From contig JAJQID010000103.1 in the NCBI GenBank assembly GCA_021199405.1, positions 1 through 9,781 of the forward strand: DNA of 9,781 nucleotides. Direction: 5' to 3'. Numbering within the stretch: the first letter of the stretch is position 1; each line of letters starts with the position of its first letter. The notes below the pieces were generated by a model. It saw only the letters and a list, made by a program, of their open reading frames with translations, made no database searches and had not been told where the DNA came from. The position numbers and the translations under genes are program-made. Below, piece after piece: positions 4,958 to 9,781 of the stretch. The DNA comes from Lachnospiraceae bacterium. Lineage in GTDB: Bacteria > Bacillota > Clostridia > Lachnospirales > Lachnospiraceae.

Positions 4958-7381
4958 ATGTTACTACCCTTAAGCTGGTTAAGCGAATATGTAAACATAG
5001 ATGACGTAACCCCACAGGAGCTGGAGGATAAGCTTTTCTCCTGCGGCTTTGAGGTGGAGGAAAAAACAGAGCTGGGCAGGGACATCAGCAACGTTGTGGT
5101 AGGCCTGGTGGAGAGCTGCGAGCCCATTCCGGATACTCACTTAAGCGTATGTCAGGTGAACGCCGGAGAGCACGGCACCATGCAGGTCTGCTGCGGAGCG
5201 GACAATGTGCGGGCGGGCGGCAAATTCCCGCTGGCTTTGCCCGGCGCTACTGTGTACGCCACAGCCAGGGATCACAAGACTGTGGAGGGCGTGGCCACCA
5301 TTAAGGCGGGGAAGCTGCGGGGCTATGAATCCAACGGTATGCTCTGCTCCGGCGTGGAGCTGGGCCTGAGTGAAGACCTGTATCCCGGCGCGGGCTACAA
5401 CGGCCTTCTGGTGCTGCCGGACGACGCACCGGTGGGCGCTGACATTAAGCCCCTTACCGGACTGGACGACTGGATTTTTGATGTGGGGATTACCGCCAAC
5501 CGTGCTGACTGCCAGAGCATTTTCGGCCTGGCGAGAGAGGTGGCGGCTGTGCTGGAAAAGCCTTTGAAGGAGCCGGCGCTGGACTACCATCCCACAGACG
5601 CGGTGCAGGAGGGCTTTCAGGTGACTGTGGAGGCGCAGGATATCTGCCCCCGCTATATCGCTCACTGGGTTTATGATGTGAAAATCGGGGAATCCCCGGC
5701 GTGGATGAAGAGACGGCTGGCTCTGGTGGGGCTGCAGGCCATCTCCAATGTGGTGGATATCACCAACTATATTCTGATGGAGCTGGGACAGCCCATGCAC
5801 GCCTTTGACGGCAGCTATCTGGAAGGAAATCAGATCGGCGTCAGACGGGCGAAGGAGAAGGAGACCATTGTAACGCTGGATGAGCAGAAGTATCAGCTGA
5901 ACCCCAACAATCTGGTGATCTGCGACGGCGTGAAGGCAGTGGCGCTGGGCGGCGTCATGGGCGGTCTGAATTCCGAGATCCGGGACACCACAAGCACCGT
6001 CATGTTTGAGGCGGCCAAGTTTGCCAGAGACAATATCCGCAAGACCTCCCGCGCTCTGGGCAAGCGCTCCGATTCCAGCGCAAGGTATGAGAAGGGTGTG
6101 GATGAGTATACTACAGTGATGGCCATGAAGCGGGCTTTGCATCTGATCGAGGAGCTGGGCTGCGGGAAAGTGACCTCCACCCATGTGGATGTTAATACCG
6201 GCAACAGCGTGGAGCCCAGAGAGATGAAGGCCAGCGTGGCGAAGGTCAACGGCGTTCTGGGGATTACCGTGCCGGATCAGGATATTCTGCGTATTCTGAC
6301 CAGCTTGCAGTTTCAGCCCACCATTGAGGGCGACGAGCTGACCATTCAGATTCCGGCGTACCGCGAAGACATGGAATCTTATCCGGATATTTCTGAGGAG
6401 ATTATCCGGATGTACGGATATGACCACATTGTACCCACCTTCATGCCTACCGCAAAGGTGACCATGGGAGGCAAAAACGCAAAACAGAAGGGAGAGCTGG
6501 CATTGAAGAAAGCGGTCTGTGCCACAGGCGCTTATGAGTGCATGCACTATTCCTTCTTTTCCCCGTCCGATCTGGATCTGATGAGGTTTGCGCCGGATGC
6601 GCCTGAGCGTCAGGCCATTCCCATCCTGAACCCGATCAACGAGGATATGTCTCTGCTGCGCACTACCCTGGCGCCCCAGATGATGGAGGCCATGGCCCGC
6701 AACCAGAAGAGAGGAAATCTGGAGGGCAGGCTGTTTGAGCTGGCCAATCGTTTTATCCCCAGAGCATTGCCTCTGACAGATTATCCGGAGGAGAAAAAGA
6801 CGCTCTGCGTAGGTGTGTTCGGTGAGAAGGAATCCTTCTTTACCCTGAAGGGGATCGCTGAGGCAGTGGCGAAGAATCTGTATGTCAGCTTTTCCTACAG
6901 GCCGGTTGTCAAGTCCTTCCTGCATCCTTATCAGGCGGCGGAGGTTGTCTGCAATGGAGAGGCAGTGGGCTATCTGGGTACTGTTGCCTATGACATTCAA
7001 AAGGAATTGAGCATGCGCACTTCCGCTTTTGTGATGGAGCTCGATGTGGATATTTTATCTCAATACTATGAGAACAGACCTACCTTTGAGCCGCTGCCGA
7101 AGTTTGAGGAGCAGAAGAGAGATCTGGCGCTTGTGATGGATAAGGAAGTGACCTGCGGTCAGATTGAGGAGGCCATTGCGGGCTGCAGCGACCTGATCCG
7201 GGAAATTAAGCTGTTTGACGTTTATGAGGGCGGCCAGGTGCCGGCGGGCAAAAAGAGCATGGCGTTCACCATTACCTTGCGGCCGAAGGATGAGGAGCTG
7301 ACGGGCGAGAAGGTGGATAAGATCGTGGCGAAAATCCTGCGGAAGCTGGAGCATACGATGGATGTGACGCTGAGGGCGTAG
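4958..7381 (+). CDS. pheT: Phenylalanyl-tRNA synthetase beta subunit
   Basis: The structural, tRNA-binding and editing subunit of PheRS; 807 residues, full length. ATG 4958 has GGAGG at 4946-4950, 7 bp upstream. Domains in order: the B1 segment (1-~38, MLLPLSWLSEYV), an EMAP/OB-type tRNA-binding domain (~40-150, with GYESNGMLCSGVELGL at 122-137), the B3/4 editing domain (~210-385, with ISNVVDITNYILMELGQPMH at 262-281, GGVMGG at 331-336 and SDSSARYEKGVD at 371-382), B5 (~405-480, running into DISEEIIRMYGYDHI at 477-491), the catalytic-like core (~490-700), and the FDX-ACB anticodon-binding domain (~710-807, KFEEQKRDLALV and SMAFTITLRPKDEELTGEKV). Editing of mischarged Tyr-tRNA-Phe is expected from B3/4. 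It ends in TAG, 14 bp before tldD, with no terminator between. Confidence 0.98.
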   Translation: MLLPLSWLSEYVNIDDVTPQELEDKLFSCGFEVEEKTELGRDISNVVVGLVESCEPIPDTHLSVCQVNAGEHGTMQVCCGADNVRAGGKFPLALPGATVYATARDHKTVEGVATIKAGKLRGYESNGMLCSGVELGLSEDLYPGAGYNGLLVLPDDAPVGADIKPLTGLDDWIFDVGITANRADCQSIFGLAREVAAVLEKPLKEPALDYHPTDAVQEGFQVTVEAQDICPRYIAHWVYDVKIGESPAWMKRRLALVGLQAISNVVDITNYILMELGQPMHAFDGSYLEGNQIGVRRAKEKETIVTLDEQKYQLNPNNLVICDGVKAVALGGVMGGLNSEIRDTTSTVMFEAAKFARDNIRKTSRALGKRSDSSARYEKGVDEYTTVMAMKRALHLIEELGCGKVTSTHVDVNTGNSVEPREMKASVAKVNGVLGITVPDQDILRILTSLQFQPTIEGDELTIQIPAYREDMESYPDISEEIIRMYGYDHIVPTFMPTAKVTMGGKNAKQKGELALKKAVCATGAYECMHYSFFSPSDLDLMRFAPDAPERQAIPILNPINEDMSLLRTTLAPQMMEAMARNQKRGNLEGRLFELANRFIPRALPLTDYPEEKKTLCVGVFGEKESFFTLKGIAEAVAKNLYVSFSYRPVVKSFLHPYQAAEVVCNGEAVGYLGTVAYDIQKELSMRTSAFVMELDVDILSQYYENRPTFEPLPKFEEQKRDLALVMDKEVTCGQIEEAIAGCSDLIREIKLFDVYEGGQVPAGKKSMAFTITLRPKDEELTGEKVDKIVAKILRKLEHTMDVTLRA

Positions 7382-7395
7382 GAGAAAGGAAAAAA

Positions 7396-8829
7396 ATGCG
7401 AAAAGTAGAATCAAGTGCATATTTACAGGGCGTTAAGCCTCTGTTAAAGGAACTGTTAAATAAAGTTTTGCAGGAATACCCCTACGCCTCTATTCTTGCG
7501 GTGGACGCACAGTCGGAGTCCTATCGGGTGACGACCTCTGTGACCAGCATGGGGGAGGATGGGCTGCTTTCCGGCAGAGGCTTTGTGATCAAGGCTTATG
7601 ACGGTCAGGCATACGGAGAATATTCCTTCAACGATATTTCAGAGGAGAAGCTGGAGGATGTTCTGGAGCATCTGAGGGCGGTGACGGCTCTTAAGGACTG
7701 CGATGGCGTGGAGTCTTTAAGTCAGTATAAAATTCTGGCGGATGAGCCCTGTGTGTTTGCGGAAAGCACGGAATATGAGACGGACGCCCGGGAACTGGGG
7801 GATGAGGAAATTCTGCGCAGACTTGCTGAATTAAAGGACAGCTGTGAAGCTTATGATGAGAGAGTGATTCAGGGCAGCGTGTCATTAAATTACCAGAAAT
7901 ATTCCAAGCTGTTTCTGTCGCCGAACAGGGATATGGAACAGAATGTAATGTGGACCAACGGCAGTATGATGATCGCTGTGCAAAAGGATCAGCAGGTGAA
8001 GTACAGCTATCAGGGCTTTTCCAAGCTGGGTGGCGTGGAACTGCTGGATACCATGGGCGGCGCCATTGACAGAATCGGGAAGAACGCGGTGGATCTGCTG
8101 GAAGCGGAGCCCATGATTCCCGGGGAGTACGACTGCATCTGTACGCCTCCCGTGACTGGGATGATCGCTCATGAAGCCTTCGGGCACGGCGTGGAGATGG
8201 ACATGTTTGTGAAGGATCGGGCGCTGGCCAAAGGCTGTGTGGGCGAATATGTGGCTTCTCCCCTGCTGACCATGCATGACGGCGCGTCCATGGAAAGCCG
8301 TCTGGAGACCGCCAGCTATTTCTTTGACGACGAGGGAACCCTCTCCACGGACACCATCATTATTAAAGACGGTGTATTGCAGACCGGTATCTCCGACGCC
8401 CAGTCTGCCATGAGCCTGGGCACCGTGCCTACCGGAAACGGCAGAAGGGAGAGCTACAAGCGCAAGGCCTACACCCGCATGACCAACACCTGGTTTGAGC
8501 CGGGAAAGGACAAAGTGGAGGATATGATTGCCTCTATTGACTACGGCTTTCTGCTGGACGATGCCTCAAGCGGCATGGAGGATCCAAAGAACTGGGGTAT
8601 TCAGATGATGGTCAATATCGCCAGAGAGATTAAGGACGGGAAGCTGACCGGCAGAATCTATTCTCCGGTGGTGCTGACAGGCTATGTGCCGGATCTGCTG
8701 AAATCCATTACCATGATGTCCGATGAGGCTGAGCTTTGCGGGTCCGGCTTCTGCGGCAAGGGCTATAAGGAGTGGGCCAAGGTGTCTGACGGCGGTCCCT
8801 ATATCAAGGCGAAAATCAGGCTGGGATAG
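7396..8829 (+). CDS. tldD: TldD-family metallopeptidase (catalytic subunit)
   Basis: 477 residues, close to E. coli TldD (481). In E. coli TldD pairs with TldE (PmbA), and the complex threads unfolded peptides to a zinc site in TldD; known roles include microcin B17 maturation and CcdA degradation. The HExxxH motif is present as HEAFGH (H259, E260, H264) within TGMIAHEAFGHGVEMD. The third ligand, a C-terminal Cys in E. coli, is probably C453 in GFCGKG, so the site looks intact. An N-terminal domain (~20-95), a central domain (~125-230) and the C-terminal domain (~240-477) follow the usual order, and the tail GGPYIKAKIRLG is typical. ATG 7396 has AAAGGA 5 bp upstream (7385-7390). The gene starts 14 bp after pheT and is probably co-transcribed from the T-box promoter. 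The local substrate is unknown; no RiPP precursor is visible in the window. Confidence 0.93.
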   Translation: MRKVESSAYLQGVKPLLKELLNKVLQEYPYASILAVDAQSESYRVTTSVTSMGEDGLLSGRGFVIKAYDGQAYGEYSFNDISEEKLEDVLEHLRAVTALKDCDGVESLSQYKILADEPCVFAESTEYETDARELGDEEILRRLAELKDSCEAYDERVIQGSVSLNYQKYSKLFLSPNRDMEQNVMWTNGSMMIAVQKDQQVKYSYQGFSKLGGVELLDTMGGAIDRIGKNAVDLLEAEPMIPGEYDCICTPPVTGMIAHEAFGHGVEMDMFVKDRALAKGCVGEYVASPLLTMHDGASMESRLETASYFFDDEGTLSTDTIIIKDGVLQTGISDAQSAMSLGTVPTGNGRRESYKRKAYTRMTNTWFEPGKDKVEDMIASIDYGFLLDDASSGMEDPKNWGIQMMVNIAREIKDGKLTGRIYSPVVLTGYVPDLLKSITMMSDEAELCGSGFCGKGYKEWAKVSDGGPYIKAKIRLG

Positions 8830-8960
8830 TCCGGATGAACCCGTTTTATGAAGGAAACAGGCAATCCGGTATCGGATATAGTGGTATGAACCTTTATTCT
8901 GTCTGAAAAGAATTGAAACAGGCAGGAAAAATATTGGTGTGGGTGAATCAGGAGAATATT
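8830..8960 (+). other. tldD-tldE intergenic spacer with small repeats
   Basis: 131 bp with no gene I can support. ATGAACC occurs at 8835-8841 and 8886-8892, and GAAACAGGCA at 8854-8863 and 8915-8924, in the same order, so the spacer may hold a decayed duplication. CCGGAT (8831-8836) and ATCCGG (8864-8869) could form a weak 6-bp hairpin with a 27-nt loop and no T-run, so I do not call a terminator. The ribosome binding site AGGAG (8950-8954) for the next gene lies at its end. I found no convincing promoter. Confidence 0.4.
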
Positions 8961-9764
8961 ATGATAGATAAGATTTTGAAAGTGTTAAAGGAGCAGCAGA
9001 TTTCCGATTATCTGCTGTATGATACCCGGAAGGAAACGGTAGAGTTATTTTTTATCAAAAAAAATCTGGACATGAGGCGGGCGGAAAATGTGGGAAGCTG
9101 TTCCGTCACGGTTTACAGAGATTTTGAGAAGGACGGCGTGTGCTGCAAGGGCGAGTCCGGTTTTGTGGTGGAGCCTGCCGCTACAGAGGAGGAGATTGCG
9201 GGAAAATGTCAGAAGGCATACCTGGCCGCCGGCTTTGTGGCTAATCCCTATTACGAGCTGCCTGCGGGCAAGAAGGAGGAATGTGTCACTGTTCAAAGCG
9301 ACATGACACAGATGTCATTGGAGCAGGCTGCCGGAGTAATGGTGAAAGCGCTGTTCCTGGCGGATGATCAGGAAAAAGCGTTTTTGAATTCCGCGGAGCT
9401 TTTTGTGGAAAAAAACAGCTGTCGTATCGTGAATTCCAAAGGGGTGGATGTCAGCTACGTCAAGTACAATGTCAACGGCGAGTTTGTAGTTCAGTGTAAA
9501 GAACCCCAGGATGTGGAGACCTATCAGCATTTTTCCTATGATAACCTGAATACGGAGGGACTGACGGAGCTGGTAAAAGAAACTCTGAAGATGACCCGGG
9601 ACAGAGCCATGGCGACAACCGCACCTGCCACCGGAACCTATGACGTCATTCTTTCGGATGAATATGCGGCGACCATCTTTGACTTCTATAAGGACAGGGG
9701 AAACGGCAGCATTATTTATCAGCATTATTCTTATTATAAAAAATGCGATTTTGTGAAGGGATAG
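8961..9764 (+). CDS. TldE/PmbA-like protein, ends early at TAG (N-terminal ~60%)
   Basis: Partner-type subunit of the TldD/TldE peptidase. ATG 8961 is chosen because AGGAG at 8950-8954 is 6 bp upstream; the frame also opens at TTG 8913, which lacks a good site. The 267 residues cover the family's N-terminal domain (~15-95, with KNLDMRRAENVGSCSVTVYR), the central domain (~105-225, with NSKGVDVSY and GEFVVQC) and only the first ~45 residues of the C-terminal domain (APATGTYDVILSDEYAATIF). Family members run to ~430-450 residues. The TAG at 9762-9764 follows DFVKG, a point where homologues continue (typically D/E-rich, then TG-E), and the same frame after the stop reads TGEVT before the window ends. 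This suggests a nonsense mutation, a small indel or a sequence error. TAG also ends pheT and tldD here, so recoding is unlikely. TldE subunits lack the zinc motif. A short non-functional gene is the likeliest reading. Confidence 0.8.
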   Translation: MIDKILKVLKEQQISDYLLYDTRKETVELFFIKKNLDMRRAENVGSCSVTVYRDFEKDGVCCKGESGFVVEPAATEEEIAGKCQKAYLAAGFVANPYYELPAGKKEECVTVQSDMTQMSLEQAAGVMVKALFLADDQEKAFLNSAELFVEKNSCRIVNSKGVDVSYVKYNVNGEFVVQCKEPQDVETYQHFSYDNLNTEGLTELVKETLKMTRDRAMATTAPATGTYDVILSDEYAATIFDFYKDRGNGSIIYQHYSYYKKCDFVKG

Positions 9765-9781
9765 ACCGGCGAGGTTACGGG

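Noticed and set aside
5141..7000. A 619-codon open frame on the - strand
   Set aside because: It lies wholly antisense to pheT, whose protein matches its family over the full length. The translation shows no recognisable domain and is rich in His, Gln, Leu and Arg, as expected from reading pheT codons backward.
8831..8869. CCGGAT/ATCCGG hairpin as a terminator after tldD
   Set aside because: The stem is only 6 bp with a 27-nt loop and no T-run follows.
9762..9764. TAG read as pyrrolysine or by programmed read-through
   Set aside because: pheT and tldD both end in TAG in this window, so TAG serves as an ordinary stop; no read-through element can be seen in the 17 bases left.

Overview
The window reads as Firmicutes/Clostridia DNA, most likely a gut Lachnospiraceae-type genome. 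The reasons are a phenylalanine T-box leader in front of pheS-pheT, a PheS carrying the four-cysteine CxxC...CxxC insert common in clostridia and bacteroidetes, a surface protein with an NPSTG sortase signal, and AGGAG-type ribosome binding sites throughout. All supported genes are on the + strand. The family assignments come from recognising motifs; no database search was possible.

Layout. (1) 1-2642: the 3' part of a large multi-domain surface protein whose start lies left of the window, ending in a cell-wall sorting signal and followed by a strong intrinsic terminator (2678-2728). (2) 2730-3286: a small toxin-antitoxin locus. A perfect 16-bp palindrome and an extended -10 promoter lead into a toxin fragment that keeps only the C-terminal part of a HigB/Gp49-like (RelE-superfamily) toxin, overlapped by an intact 96-aa XRE/HigA-like antitoxin gene. 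(3) 3452-3847: a sigma-A-type promoter whose predicted transcription start falls at the base of stem I of a T-box leader. The leader shows stem I with AGUA/GAA loop-E strands, a UUC (Phe) specifier, a IIA/B pseudoknot, stem III, the T-box sequence and a terminator. (4) 3877-7381: pheS and pheT, the two subunits of phenylalanyl-tRNA synthetase. (5) 7396-9764: tldD and a tldE/pmbA-like gene, the two halves of a TldD/TldE metallopeptidase. tldD follows pheT by only 14 bp, so the T-box probably governs it too. The tldE-like frame stops at a TAG after 267 codons, well short of the family's usual ~430-450 residues, and only 17 bp of the window remain after it.

How the parts fit. When uncharged tRNA-Phe accumulates, the T-box should antiterminate and raise PheST and, by read-through, TldD (and possibly the TldE-like protein). 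The surface-protein and toxin-antitoxin segments are accessory sequence next to this housekeeping operon. I see no clearly new biological system. The points most worth checking are the interrupted tldE-like gene, the headless toxin with its retained antitoxin and operator-like palindrome, and the apparent placing of a peptidase under Phe T-box control.
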